A stretch of DNA of 64,000 nucleotides from Fomitopsis serialis (GCF_022376445.1 NW_025955044.1:62001-126000); one strand, 5' to 3'; counted from the first letter of the stretch, positions 1 to 11,714 are shown. A program made the numbers and translations. The notes: generated by a model not told the origin, from the letters alone.

Positions 1-1016
1 TCTGCGCTCGCTGTGTTGATACAGGCTCATAGGTCGCTTGCACAGACGTCCGCCGCCGCATGCGGCGTACGCGTTTCGGCACACAAATTGACCAGCGGGT
101 GTCACGAAGAATAAAGAAGGGTGTAGGCACATTATGGTAGCAGCAAGACGACTGTACGACGTGTCCGCCGTCGCCGACTCCTCTCCTTCACTCTGCTCCT
201 CCCATTCCACCACTGGTCCCTCCTCCCCTTCAAGCTCGCTTGCGTCGCCATCTCGCTCAGGTGAGTTCCAATGACCCGAAATTGACGTCGATGACCTTGT
301 CCGAGACGCGGCCAACCACTGAGGATGCAGAGGTGTTTGGCCGACAGCGATGATCTGACTTCCAATAAACCAGCGAGGCCGTACAGACACGGCCTCAAGT
401 TCGTGTTTGCTCATCTCGACAGTCTTACTCTGCCTTCGCAGACGAAGACACCCACATCGTCGAAGAAGGACAGCTCCGTCACGCCCGGCTCTGGCGCACC
501 CGCGCACGATGAGCCGCAGGAAGGTCGACCTCATCAGGATCAGGACCAAGCGCGGCAAGCTCGTCTAGCTCGGGCGGCTGCACGTGGAGCCGGGCGAGAA
601 GACAGGCCAGTGTGCATGAGGGCATATGGATAGACAGGTGTGCGAGTGGGCAGATGAACAGGTAGCCTGAGCTGGAAGAGCGAGCAGGCGAGCGGAAAAG
701 CGAGAGGAAAGTCGGGCATGTAGGCAGGCATTTGGGGTGAGCATGCGGTAGAGTGACTGGGCAGGTGAGCGGTCGGGTAAGCGGGTGAGCGGGTCAGTGC
801 CTGTCAGTATCAGGTGGGCAGGTGGACAGGCATGCAGACGCAATATGTGTGCGAAAGCTCTCCGCGTTGGCGACGCACTACTTAGCTCAGTATGTTCATT
901 CTGGTTCTTGACAGTTCATGCTCGTCATGACTACCTCCACAATTCAATACATGTATCGACTATAGATTGCGTCAAGTCTTGACTTCAAGATCGATGTCGA
1001 AGTTCTGACTGAAAAA
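1..1016. other. Unassigned flank with G-rich low complexity
   Basis: No recognisable gene. Short ORFs on both strands are basic and low in complexity. About 590-840 is a purine-rich stretch of degenerate GCAGG, GAGCGG and GGGTGAGC words, resembling a decayed simple repeat. It lies just past the 3' end of the JmjC gene and may include its 3' UTR; I see no clear polyadenylation signal. Confidence 0.4.
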
Positions 1017-4000
1017 CTAGAATAATTGTACAGAGTTCTCGCCGTGTACAGAGTTCTCGCCGTGTACAGAGTTCTCGCCGTCGTCCTTCTCGTCCCTGCG
1101 ATGGGTATCTTCCCAAGATCCATGCGACTCAGATCCTACATATCAAAATTGATTCGCGCTGTATTGTCGAATGAGGGAGTGTACACATACCTTCTCGGCC
1201 ATCGTCGTGATCAGATCCCGAGGGTGCAGGGGCCGTGAACTGACGGCAGGGGAGTTCACTGGTCCCACAGGGAGGGAGAGAAACGGGTGGAGACACCGGA
1301 CGGCCCCTGTCGCTGGACTGCAAACGCTCGTGGAGCCGACGACTACTGCTGGACTGTCCTCCCTCATAGTCGGTAGCCCGTGAGTTCGCATTCGTAACCC
1401 ATTCCTTGGTGTGATCGCCTGAGGCGGGGTGTGGCTGTCGCAGATGAGGGCGGTTTGGGGATGTGTTCAGGTAAGTACCTCTGCCACGGTACTGGCCACG
1501 AGTTGGAAACCTAGGTCCGCGGCCTCCTTGTCCGTTGGGAGTGCCATACCATCCTTGGCGCATGCCAGTGGGTGGCTGACTGGGATCCTCAGGCTGTCCA
1601 CCGACCCATTCATTGCGCCCAACGTGAGCCTAAGTATGGTTCAGTTATAAGGACACACACTCGATGACATAGACGGACATACTCGTTGAGACTGGATCAC
1701 ACTGATCCCATGTTGGTTTCCAACCAGGGGTTCGCCGAAACTCCCTATGGGCAGTCGTTGCGTTGCTTTCGTTACGAGTTCGCCGATGAGGTCTGTGAAT
1801 TGTCGAAGCTGATGGTCCATGGGTTGTCTATGGTCGGGAACAGCGGAGGGATGTTGCAGTCCTCCGTGAGAACACAAGTAAGTTTCGAATTCAGCTGCCA
1901 GGTATTGCAATCCCTCCTTGTAATCCTCGATTTCCTTTCTCTGGTCCTCAATTTGTTGGTCCTTCGATTTCAAAGCGTCTTGCGCTGTCTCGAGCTCTAG
2001 CTCGACCTGTTCAGACATGGACTGGTAGCGTTCAACGAGCTTACTATAGTCCAAGTATCTGAGGCTCTCCTTGTCGCATTCTGAGCGCAGCTTGTCGCAT
2101 TCTGTGCGCAGTGTGTTGCAGTCTGAGCGAAGCATGTTGTATTCTGAGCGCAGTGTGTCACAGTCTGAGCGGGAGGTTGTGAGCTCGCGTACGGTTTCCG
2201 CCAATTTGTCCTCTATGTGGCTCTTGTCTTCTTCCAGTCTGATTCGCTTGGCCTCGGACTGCCGTAATTGGGCTTGTAATTCCGACAGAGGGTCGACCTT
2301 ATCCAAGTGGGTCTGATCGCGATCACGACCTGCGCGTGTCCTGAGATTAGGCTGATGCGCGTGGCTCGTCTGTGGAAAAGCATCGCAAACAGAGGCAGGC
2401 CTCCCGGGAGGTTTGCCCCGAGGTGCACGGATAAGCGCACGCTTGTTGGTAGTGATTGCGTTAGACGATTGCGCAGTAGAGTTGTCCCTCACATTGGTCA
2501 GTTGTTGTGATTCTGTGCCGATGGTTGGCTCGGGACATGGCTCGGGTCGTCGGGATTCACGGTTTGCCTTCTTGGAGGCTGACATCATCGTCTCGCGATT
2601 TGGCTCGACAAGAGCTCTACGAGAGTGTTGCTGAGGACGTGCTGACCGAACTCGAGATCCTCGTTGACCGTCACGTCTGCCTCGGGAAACCGGATCCTCG
2701 GATTCAGGATCTGGGGATTCGACTCGTCGTGTGACCCGTTTACGCTTGTTTGGCCCTACTCGTTGTGACTGATTATATGCACTCTGCATGACGCTGACAA
2801 GGGCTCCCCCGGCACAGTCATCGTCAACGAAGTCCTGGCGGAGGACAATGTCAACAAGATATCTCAGGAGACGATGACATCAGATCACCTCTTCCTGAGG
2901 CTCGGACACCTTCGTCCGTTTCCGCTTCAATGTCTGCTCGCTTGTGGCAACCACGTCCCTCGTTGTATTCTTTGAAGTAGATACTGCACCGGGAATAAGA
3001 ACATAAGCCCGATTATATCGCTGGGGAGGTTCAGCTAGGCTGCACGTCTCTGCAGGCGTGTCGGATCGAGCATCGTCGATAGGCATTTGCCCCCTCGACA
3101 TGACGCCGTCCGCGAGCGATAACTCTTCTAGTTGAGCGCGCGAGTGCTGGAATGTAACTTCGGGCGACTGCACACGTGGAGCCTCCAGGACTGGAGTTTG
3201 CGAACGGTTGACCATAGCAGTTTCACGTGTTGTGGCTTCCGGAGCGTCACAATCATGTGTTGGAGCATCGACAGGTTCTTTGGACGACACCTGGGACAGT
3301 GTTATGTCTCGCGTCTGCCTTACTCGAGTCGGGAGACGACTGCGCACCTCGTAATCATAGAAACCGGGGCTCGTGAACATGCTGTTCACAGCTCTGCAGT
3401 ACCGGAATCTCTGCGCTGCTAGTACGAGTCTCGCACCAAGCCTCGCTGCTTGTGGTGCGAATACGCCGGTCTTCTCCACACCCATCAAGGCAGGCTTGAC
3501 ATTGCCGAAGTGCGTCTTGGCATTGAGATGCGCCTGGTGCAACTGACTATAATCTGTTTTGCCTAAATCCTTGTGGATCGCGAGGAACGCCTCCGACGCA
3601 TGCATACCCATGTCCAGGAGATGCGCCAGGCAATTCGAGTAGTGGCACCCGGGGCAGTATATCGTTGATAGGTACAGAACGTGATGCGGTGGCGAGATGT
3701 TGGAGCGACACGATCGCATCTCGTGCAGCTAGTGGGTATAGTATACCCGTCAGTAAAGATACTGAAGTACAGGAGAGAGGGAGAACCTTGCTTGAGGACG
3801 AGGACTCGGCTCGACGAACACGCAGGGCACACGCAGCCTGGAACACACAAACGTCGTCACTCTCCTTGAGCTCTCTATGGAATCATCTCAGTGACATTGC
3901 AGTGGTAGCTGTGCCACGGGACTCACTTCGGTGTAAGAACAAGCGTGTGCGAATCTTCGCCTGCGCCCAGTTGTCGGAGGATGCGAACAGCCCTATTCCG

Positions 4001-5807
4001 ATCGTTGATGAGATCTTGTGTCTTGCAGCGTTGTGTAGGGACCATGTTGGTACAACTGCAGGTGCGCCCCTCGACGTAGCAAGTGGGGCATATCACCAGG
4101 CAGCCACCTGGGTCCTGTTGCCCAACGACGTGTGGCGTATGTTGATAACACGAGTCGCACTTGAAGTAGCTCTGGAAGATATCGGCTCCACAGAAATCGC
4201 AGGCGAACGTACATGGTTGGTCGTCGGCTGTATGGGAGCGTGAAGACGGCGATGTTGGCGGTGGTTGAGAGCGGATGTTGTGAACTGCGCCTCCGTCGTC
4301 AACACTATCCACCGGTTCGCCATACTCTTCGCGAAGCACGCCATCAAAGAGCGACACCAGTAAGTCCAGCACAGCAGTGTCTCTGGTCATTCTGCGAGCT
4401 TCGGACGGAGAAACCTGGGCTACCGACTCAAGCTCCTCGGTGTAGTGGCGGAGCGAGTGGTGCAAGACTGACTTAGTGCGACAAATCTCTGGTCGGCAGA
4501 CCCTGTAAAGTCTAATGAACACGCATACAACCACAACATGGAAGAACACTCACCGCCGATAGTTGGGCAATTCATACAACAAAGCTGTCATCAGTCCCTT
4601 GACCGTTATTCTCGACCACGACAGCTTCATCGTTAGACCGCCATGGTTGACCACCTGATGGCAGCTTCTAGGCTGAATAATGAACAGATCACCAAGCCTT
4701 TGCTCCGCGACGTATACGGGGAATGGAGCGTCCCTCAGCTCCTCGATGGTCATAGCATGGTTCTCCCAGTCCAACTCTTGCCCCAGCGTCTCCTGAAAAT
4801 ACTTCGCAACCTCCGGGGCGGCATCGGAGGCGGTCATGAACCAGAACGAACTGCCGTTCTCTGTGTGGCACATGAGATTATGTCCCGTGGATCCACACAG
4901 GTCTTTATGGAGAGGTGTGAAGATCCCGCCGATCTCGTAATAACACATGATAGTCTCAAGTCGTTCCTGAACGTATGCGGAGTCAGACAACTATAGTGGA
5001 CGAGGACATATTACTCACAGAATGAGGAAGATGTGCCAATAGGTCTTTGGATCCACCTGGTTGTAGTTCTGGCGGGATTACATCAGAGTGAAGCCAGTCC
5101 CTCCAATCCTGAGGGCAATCGACATCCTTGGCATAGAGAGGCGGGTCTAAATCAAAGCGTGTCAGTATATAAGACCAGCGAATCTCACATTATATGTGGC
5201 GACGCGTAACGACGTTGACTCACCTCCTGTCGTGAAGCGCGAAGTCGTACGGGAGTGTTCGACGAAATCGGAGAGTGTCATGTCTATGTCTTTGTAGTTC
5301 TGAACGTTACGCGCCGAGAGCACTTCACGATACATGTTCGGACTGAGCGACTAGCGGGCACTCAGATAGGATTATAAGTTGCTTACCAGTATCTCCATCT
5401 TTTGCTACGAGCCGGTCCGCGTCGAAGGCCCCGCACCATCTCGGGTCTGTATGCCAACCCTCAACGATGAGTGGTATTCCCTGGCGCTCGGCTTCGTCGG
5501 CTTTTGTGGGCCATAACTCGTCGTGTATGGAGACCCGATGAACCTGCTGAAAGTTGCTATTCTCCAGCAATCCAGAGAGCGTCCAGTCTTTCGTAGTGAT
5601 CGAGGTGGTCGATGTGATGGGAGCAGGCATGGGGACTGGAGGGGCAACTACCTCAGTACTAGCGCTACTTGCATTCGCCGCGGGATGTTCAGCTGCAGAT
5701 CGGACGCCTAAAGAACGGTGAGTCCCCGATGGGGCGCTCGGTGCAGGTTCTGCGGGAGGGGATCGCGCCTCTCTGAGAAAGCGTGGACGCGTGGACGGGG
5801 CAGCCAT
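1017..5807 (-). CDS. JmjC-domain histone demethylase-like protein with 4-Cys zinc fingers and C-terminal coiled coil
   Basis: Ten exons: complement of 5387-5807, 5224-5322, 5019-5146, 4554-4990, 3927-4502, 3787-3874, 2889-3728, 1683-2834, 1191-1629, 1017-1135. They sum to 4299 nt, exactly 1432 codons plus a stop. The JmjC core is in exons 3-4: iron ligands H244-x-D246 (FTPLHKDLCGS) and H327 (SCHQVVN), with GSSFWFMT between. A cysteine-rich region follows: C463/C466, C477/C480, C500/C503, C510/C512, then C590, C608/C611 and C616, resembling the 4CXXC_R1 type of fungal JmjC proteins. Residues about 1046-1183 form a strong coiled coil; the tail is RGG/Q-rich with three GENSVH repeats. The likely role is Fe(II)/2-oxoglutarate lysine demethylation in the nucleus; the substrate is unknown. 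A TATAAG-like box lies about 88 nt upstream of the ATG. The exon 1/2 junction is the least certain. There is no stop or frameshift, in contrast to its neighbours. Confidence 0.85.
1027..1080 (-). repeat. 18-bp x 3 perfect tandem repeat in the last JmjC exon
   Basis: Three identical copies of an 18-bp unit (plus strand tgtacagagttctcgccg), encoding GENSVH three times just before the stop codon. The exact identity suggests recent expansion. The length is a multiple of three, so copy changes keep the frame. Confidence 0.9.
2066..2172 (-). repeat. 21-bp (heptad-encoding) minisatellite in the JmjC coiled coil
   Basis: Five tandem 21-bp units encode consecutive heptads: RSDCDTL, RSEYNML, RSDCNTL, RTECDKL, RSECDKE (residues about 1085-1119). 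Units differ by a few bases, so the array is diverged but still phased to the coiled-coil register. Slippage here would lengthen or shorten the coil by whole heptads without a frameshift. Confidence 0.85.
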
Positions 5808-5984
5808 TTCGCTTTGAGCCCAAAGCTCTCCGTGGCGGCTGGAAGAGGAAGAGGAAGTGGGAGTCGGTTATTGCAGTCCAGAGAGCGATAGCTTATAGTG
5901 AGGCTTCCCACCCTTTCCCACCTGATCAAAAACACGAGGTCGGCGTACGTGTGCAACGGATCTCAATGAAGCGCGTACTGTTAA

Positions 5985-6980
5985 GCGGGTTCCAATCATA
6001 CTTTACGTCATTTTTACCTTTACAGAGAGCTCACGCAGGAACTCGTAGTCGGGGGTTTCCTCCAAGCCCAATTTCCGAACGTAGTTGAGATAGATACCAA
6101 ACTCCTCTAGACAGACGATTAGCTGGGCCGATGTGGTAGGCGAATACGACGCACCTGGGAACCCACCACGGAGCTCCTTAATTTGTGTCGTCTACCTTCC
6201 CTCTGATCTTCTCGTACTTCTGCTTGTTTGGTGGCGGCTTTGAGACCCTGCCATGGCAGACCCCCTCAGGAAGTACATGAAAGCATGACCTCATGACTCG
6301 AGGTCGTCCCGACAGGACTGCTGTGCAGAGACGCATAGTAACTTAGGTCGCACCGGTCAGGAAGCGGAGTGAAAGGACATACCTTAACCTCATGTACCGT
6401 GCCGTACTACTCATACTCTCCCGTTCACGATACGGAATGTGCTGCTTCGGCTTGGGGTCCCGGTACTGCTTAGCGATACCGAAGTCCACAACGTGAATGG
6501 TAATGTACTCAGAATGGCGGAGACCCTCAAAGACTACGTAGCCATACCATTAACAGTCTTGGTGCCCGGCCGATGGGGAAGTTGTCGCGCTTGATGTCAC
6601 GGTAGATGACATTCGTCTCGTGTATTGTCTCGACGGTAGTGATAGGCTGGGGCGGCGCATGAGAGACGCAGTACCACCGCTGAAAGCGTCGCCCATACCA
6701 TTTGCCGCGGGACCATGCAGACCGTCTTGATCAAGAACTTCCTCCCGCACATGTCGAACAGATCCTCAGACTCGAGAGAGGGCCCGAGGAGGTCGATGAC
6801 CAGGATGTTGTGGCGACGCTCCTGGCCTAAGTGGTATGTTTGCGGGATCCCCGCTGCATCGCGCCCAGAATCAGCGGGGGCCGGTAAGGGGCAGAGCACG
6901 AGCACGACTTACTGCATCCTGCCAATATCCGGTACGACCGACACTCGTCTCGAAGCTGCGGCGCCTCCGCTTTCCTTGGT
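5985..6980 (-). pseudogene. Casein kinase I fragment, 5'-truncated and disabled
   Basis: Successive frames give casein kinase I signatures in order: PRKAEAPQLRDE, YRILAGC, an intron (gtaagt...gcag), GIPQTYHLGQE, HNILVIDLLGPSLE, LFDMCGRKFLIKTV, IHETNVIYRDIKRDNF (catalytic loop HRD/DxxxN equivalent), [14 protein letters not shown] (DFG), [37 protein letters not shown] and YDWNPLN. The glycine-loop lobe is absent. Lesions include an in-frame TGA at 6291-6293 between DDLES and GHAF, a two-residue insertion inside GPSLE/DLF, and shifted frames after the catalytic loop and at FLRG. Retained introns show that this is a segmental copy, not a retrocopy. The functional gene would be a cytosolic or nuclear Ser/Thr kinase; this copy cannot encode one. 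Confidence 0.8.
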
Positions 6981-7649
6981 CAGCTGAGCTCTCCGCTGGC
7001 GCGTCTCATCCTCGCTTGGTACACCCTGAGTCTCGTGCCAGCACTATCGAGCTTCTCGCGGTCGCAGTAGCACATCGGCCCGCCTGTCAAGATGCGCGTA
7101 CTGTACGAGTCCCAAGTCCCCGCTATGCATGCATGGCGTCCCTCAGCGTCGCGCGCCATCGCCGATGGGCCGAGCGTGCGGGACGCGCGCAGCTGCAGGC
7201 GCGAGGAGCCCATGGGTGTGCCGAGGAAGACGAGCCGCTCCGGACGCAGAGTGAGCGTGGAGGTCTGGATAGATTCGAAGTACTTCCCTGAGAGGACGGT
7301 GGCGTTGAAGCTGGGGCTGGGGTAGAGTCGAGGAAGGTGTAGTGGTTCCAGGCGGTGTCCTTGAGGAGAAATGCATCGTTGCGTGAGCCAGGCATGGGAC
7401 CAGCGCGGCAGAAGGTGCTGCTCTTGTTTGATCTCAGACAAGTCGACGAGCCACTGCCAAGGTGCGTATGTAAAATCGTGGTAGTCCATGCACTCCGGCG
7501 GGATTTCCTACCGTCCAGATGGAGTTCCTTGCAATGCGCAAGACCGGCATTCGTGGAGGGGACCTCGCGCAGCTGGTCGAACGGTAGTTAGTACACCAAG
7601 GGGGACAGATGGGCAAGCAGAGTACGATTGAGCAGATGGGACAGCAGTG

Positions 7650-7712
7650 CGTCGGCAGATGCGTCGGCGGGTGCGTCGGCAAACGCATCGGCGAGTGCGT
7701 CTGCACACGATG
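7650..7712 (+). repeat. Degenerate 12-bp GCGTCGGCNNNT-type repeat
   Basis: About five imperfect units of the form gcgtcggc(a/g)(g/a)(a/g)tgc in tandem. They create alternating Ala-Asp/Gly/Asn-Ala-Ser peptides in one frame and Arg-rich ones in another, explaining several short shadow ORFs. This lies just downstream of the FAD monooxygenase relic. Confidence 0.6.
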
Positions 7713-7789
7713 GCTTGCGCGTCGGCGTAGGAGGCCTGGACATCCTTCTGCTGCTGGAGGCCCCGCGCGGGGTGGTCGGGGCTCTCATC

Positions 7790-8760
7790 GGGTGGGGGCT
7801 GGAGGGCTTTGCTGAGGGGGCTGTACGGCAGACGAATGGTCTTGTGAATGCGCAGGTTCTCCGGAATTCGCTCCATGGCGAACAGTGGGTGTCTGAGCAG
7901 CCGTCCGAGTATGACTGCGATTGTTTCAACACATAGGCAAGGTGACCACCTCAGCATGACTTACCTCGATACTCTGGCCTGCGCCCTCGCCAAGGTGCGG
8001 TTCCATGCTGTGCATCTGTCGAATCGCTGTTAGATATTTGAGTCCATTGGACGTTGAGTTTCAAACCTACCGAGTCACCCAGGAGTGCAACATGCTCCGT
8101 CACACAGAACGGCAAACCATCAACCACGTTGAGTACCCAACGTGTCGGAGGCTCCATGCACTGGATAGAGGACAACTGGAATCTAAGCTCTGCTTACGTC
8201 TTGTGAAGGCGACCCACCTCGAACGACTGGTGAACTTCATGTTCCCACCCTTCGTATACCTCGCTATCTCCTCCGTGGGCACGGTCTGGGCCCAGCGTTC
8301 TTCATATTGAGTGCACATACAAGAATAAGTATCATATCCGACAAGATTGATGAACCTGCCGTGGGATATGGGGTTAGAGACGTCATGCTAAATGCGGTAG
8401 TGAGTGAGGCCCCCTTTGCTTGCCGCAGCTCAGCTACTCACCTTCAACTTTCCGGCGAACTGGAAAGGATGTGCATGAGCATCTCCAGCACTTGCCGTTC
8501 CTTGATGGTATGCATCGGAGACCAAGCATCTCCATCCAACCCTCGATATAGCACGCCCCGCGACCACCCCGTCTGCAGGCGTCGCCGCTGAGCAGCGCGG
8601 TCAGTGCAAAGTCCAGTCAACACCATCGGAACAGTCGCGCTGATGTGCTATGCATGTGCGCACGGTGAACCTGACCCGTCTGCGCCAATGAGAATATCAG
8701 TTGAAGGGGTGTTCGGGATGTGACGCGTTTTCCTGGTCATCCAGAATCTCGTCGTAACGG
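7790..8760 (-). pseudogene. FAD-dependent monooxygenase (salicylate hydroxylase-like) relic
   Basis: Reading 5' to 3' on the minus strand: TPSTDILIGADG (flavin-monooxygenase GADG motif, about 8675-8725), then VPTEEIA, then in another frame VYEGWEHEVH, an intron, CMEPPTRWVLNVVDGLPF, HVALLGDS (GD motif of FAD ribityl binding, 8071-8090), an intron with gtaggt donor (8070), MHSMEPHLGEGAGQSIE, a gtaagt intron, then VILGRLLRHPL and RIHKTIRLPYS. The order matches the family. A one-base loss near 8260 breaks EEIA from VYEGW, and the N-terminal GxGxxG region is not recognisable. Active relatives hydroxylate aromatic acids using NAD(P)H. Introns are kept, so this is a decayed DNA-level copy. Confidence 0.75.
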
Positions 8761-8764
8761 AAGA

Positions 8765-9925
8765 GTAGTCCCTGCACTGGGATGTTTGCTTGAACAAATC
8801 TTCCCCCGACGCCGTCCTTGCAGTCACTGAGCTCGCGGGCTGGTGTCTACTAGCCGGGCCTTCATGAACGTCTCAAGATCAAGCTAGCTGTCTTTCTGTC
8901 CTTGCTGTCATGCTGACATTAGAACTTATCCATCTGCAGATGAGTTAAGAGGGAGTACGCACCCCGTCTCACCGAAGTGAGCGACAATCCCCACAATGCA
9001 CTGCACAACGCGGTAGTGGACATTGATCTCACTAGAGCCACCGCTCTCCACGCATTCTGCACCCTGTTCAAGCCAGACCTGCCCGCCGCAAAATTAAAGC
9101 GACAAAGCCGTGATCAGCCAGAACGACGCCTTTTTAACAGCGTTTTGATGCGAAAACAAGTGAAGCACGGCGCAAAGTATGAGATGACATGACCGCATTG
9201 AACTCAATAGGTAGCACGTTCGAACGTTGACGTTGAAACGTTGAACGCTGAGAATTACAGAAAGGCCGGTCCACAGGGACGGGCCCAAGGGGCACGCCTG
9301 AGTCCTTACTTATGTAAGATTGGTCCTGACTCCTTCCTCCGCGACAACACACGTGAGCCGCTCCATTTACTGCCTTGAAGTTGAAGCTATTGCCCGGCGA
9401 TGCCGTCTTGAAGCGGGTAGCTCGGCGCGGCTCCTGTTTTGTAAGTACCGGAATGCCACTCGTAACCCTCGCTGGCAACGCATCCCGAAGCACTCGACTA
9501 CAGCCTTCGCGGACCTACAGCCGCTTGCAGCAGCACCGCGCGGCCCACCCGCGAAGACTCTTCGCATCTTCTCCATGGACCACAGCCCTTTGGGTGCTCT
9601 TCGCCTTCGAGCACAGAATCGCGGTCGCTCGCAGAACGGCGAATGCCTTCCTCTCGGTCGAGTCGTACGTTGGTGTCCTGCCGCTCTGGGCCTCGCTGAC
9701 CCTCTATAATCCCCATATTGACTCGTACCTATTTTCGGGGTGTGAAGTCACAATTGACGCACTGGGCCTCAACACGCGAACAGTACCCTAGTGAGCGCTG
9801 TCACACATCGAAAACACGGATGCGCCTAGACGTCATGGCTAAAAGGAATACCCTCCTTTTCGTCGTCGACATGGCGACGTGCTCACTCGGCTTCAAGGAG
9901 GGTGTGTCGAGCGGGCCACTCTCCG
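8765..9925. other. Unassigned stretch
   Basis: No gene recognised. The part next to 8760 may hold the eroded N-terminal half of the monooxygenase. From about 9590 to 9715 a plus-strand frame with LFAFEHRIAV and VGVLPLWASLTLYNP has a membrane-protein flavour and may be an eroded upstream piece of the glycosyltransferase that follows, but I cannot place it. Confidence 0.3.
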
Positions 9926-9929
9926 ACGT

Positions 9930-10610
9930 GCGCCGACGAGCTGTTGTTCAATCCGATCGCGAAGGAGACCCACTCGTTCCTCTGACCGTCCCCACCGCTG
10001 CACCTCAAGTTCCCCATGATGCCGTACATGTTCTCGTAGTATTCGATCACGATCGGTGTCATCAAGTACATCCTCCTCGGCTTCGAGCTTCCCGCCGACG
10101 GCTACTACACGCACTCGTTCAAGATTTGGCTGGCGACGGCCATCGTCTTCATCAACTCCGGCAACATCGGCTACACTCTGCTTCAGGACTGTCCCGGGGA
10201 GGAGCCGCTGATCAGGCTTTCCTCAATGTGGAATCCATACTTGCCAGTCAATCACGGATGGTCGTGTCGTGGCTGGCAACTGACGTATCGCGTAGCTTTT
10301 TTTCAATTTGGCGGTCTGTCCATCCCCGTCAGCCAGGCAGTTTGCGCCCATCTGTTCTCATCCAGCATGACGTGGGGTGCGACGAAGGAGGTCGAGCGGT
10401 CGAACGTCTTCGAGGAGATCCCGAAGATGCTCAAATTTGGGTGCCGTGGACGATTTGCATCCTACTCAGTGGACATCGTCATTCTGTCGATGCCATGAGT
10501 GCCCGTGCAGTGGCGCATCGACGGCCGTCATGGGCCGTCATTTGCCCGTTCAAGATCCAGGTCGGATAGCTACCTGCTGTACCCTGTGGGTCGCTGCTGC
10601 CCTGACCGTC
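9930..10610 (+). pseudogene. Family-2 glycosyltransferase C-terminal membrane part, decayed
   Basis: Frames in order give ELLFNPIAKETHSFL, LHLKFPMMPYMFS, GVIKYILLGFELPADGYYTH, SFKIWLATAIVFINSGNIGY, TLLQ, then GGLSIPVSQAVCAHLFSSS, MTWGATKEVERSNVFEEIPK, and PVQWRIDG with WAVICPF. This hydrophobic series followed by TWGATKKEVERSNFF resembles the C-terminal transmembrane block of basidiomycete GT2 (cellulose/chitin-synthase-like) proteins. Stops interrupt it (TGA at 9983-9985, TAG at 10037-10039) and the frame changes repeatedly. The catalytic DxD and QxxRW part is not visible upstream. The family assignment is from remembered motifs and should be tested by profile search. Confidence 0.6.
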
Positions 10611-10614
10611 ATCA

Positions 10615-11150
10615 GCAGCCGCCTGTGCCTTGGCTGCCTCAGGAACGACTGTGTAGTGATCTCCAGTTTGCTCTGCCAACGTGCGAATTTCATTGATCGT
10701 CAGTCTCCATTCTTTGAGGTGCGCCCAACTGTCGATCCCCTTGATGTCCCTGATTGTGTAACAAATTTTGTCAGCTCATTCGAACGCGAGACAGAGATTC
10801 TAGTAGCACACACATAACATAATGTAGAAGCCGCGCGGTCAACGAACGCCGTACTAGGGCTTTTGCGGCGGCGTAGTTGGGTTTGGATACATCCCACATG
10901 CGACGTAACGGCCCTTCTGAGCAACAAACGACGTATGATCCAGAGTCGAGTTGCCGAAGTGGACGGGCACGAGCATATGGGTCGCCTGAAGAGCAGAGTG
11001 CCACAAAGCACTTGTCTCATGCGCACCCAGCTTGCTAATGATAGCTTATAAACTCAGTCCGCATGTCGCACCGTTCAGCTGGCGTCTAGAAACACCGTTC
11101 GTATTTTTGTCAGGATTGCTGTTTTATAACAACTCACATGTCTTTCTCGC
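10615..11150. other. Unassigned stretch
   Basis: Only short unrelated ORFs. An intron-like acceptor tract (tctttctcgcag) closes this stretch and feeds into the TPR exon. The 5' exon of that gene should lie here but I could not identify it. Confidence 0.3.
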
Positions 11151-11152
11151 AG

Positions 11153-11710
11153 TGAGGAGGTGGAAGGACTTGGTTCGAGCGTGCACGACCTCAACGCCAA
11201 GGGTGTCGCAAAGGCGACCAAGTGCGCCGAGGAGGGGAAACAACTCGGTAACGAGGCCATCACCGTACCGCTGCCGTCAAGCACTACTCCGAAGCGTACG
11301 AGTTTCTCGCGGATGCGATAGCACAGAATTCGACAGACGAGAAGACTCGAGACATCAAGCGGGTGATGGCCATCTGCCTTGCGAACCGAGCGGCAGTGTG
11401 TTTGATGGAGGGCGAGGGCCAGGATGCGAAGAATGCTTTGACGGACGCCGAGAGGGTGACGTTTGACGAGAACTACGGAAAGGCATATGCTAGCAGATTA
11501 CCCAGTTCGGTGTGGTGGGCCCATTGGTATACAGGTATTATTGTCAAGCGAAAGCTTACCGGCTTCTGGACGCGCGCGAGTCGTCGGTCGACGTTCTCAC
11601 TACGGCCCTCAAGAGGCCAAGCTCCAAGTCTTGCAGCTGACAAGGGCTTGGACGATGCGCTTGTAGACGCATATGGGGGGGGGGGGGGGGGGGGGGGGTT
11701 CCCTGAAGCA
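11153..11710 (+). pseudogene. TPR-repeat protein fragment
   Basis: After an acceptor at 11151-11152 the frame reads EEVEGLGSSVHDLNAKG, CAEEGKQLGNEAI, then (shifted) AVKHYSEAYEFLADAI, KRVMAICLANRAAVCLMEG, DAKNALTDAERV and ENYGKAY. After a short AG-bounded tract come YYCQAKAYRLLDARESSVDV and LTTALKRP, then ADKGLDDALVDAY and a gtaagt donor after FPEA (11711). The helix pairs GNEAI..Y..A, CLANRAAV..L and AYRLLDAR are classic tetratricopeptide signatures. Frameshifts occur near 11270 and before ADKG. A run of 24 G interrupts the expected Tyr-Gly-Gly-Phe-Pro segment. TPR proteins are co-chaperone or scaffold proteins; which one is unclear. Confidence 0.65.
11675..11698 (+). repeat. Homopolymer of 24 G inside a TPR exon
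   Basis: Twenty-four consecutive G follow gacgcatat and precede ttccctgaa. In the reading frame it adds glycines between DAY and FPEA. It is the longest homopolymer I see in the window and a likely G-quadruplex and slippage or sequencing hotspot; its exact length should not be trusted. Confidence 0.9.
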
Positions 11711-11714
11711 GTAA

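Noticed and set aside
2880..3719. JmjC C-terminal region as a separate gene ending at EEVI-TGA
   Set aside because: The TGA lies inside a 54-nt intron; the joined model is exactly divisible by three and continues in frame into the coiled-coil exon.
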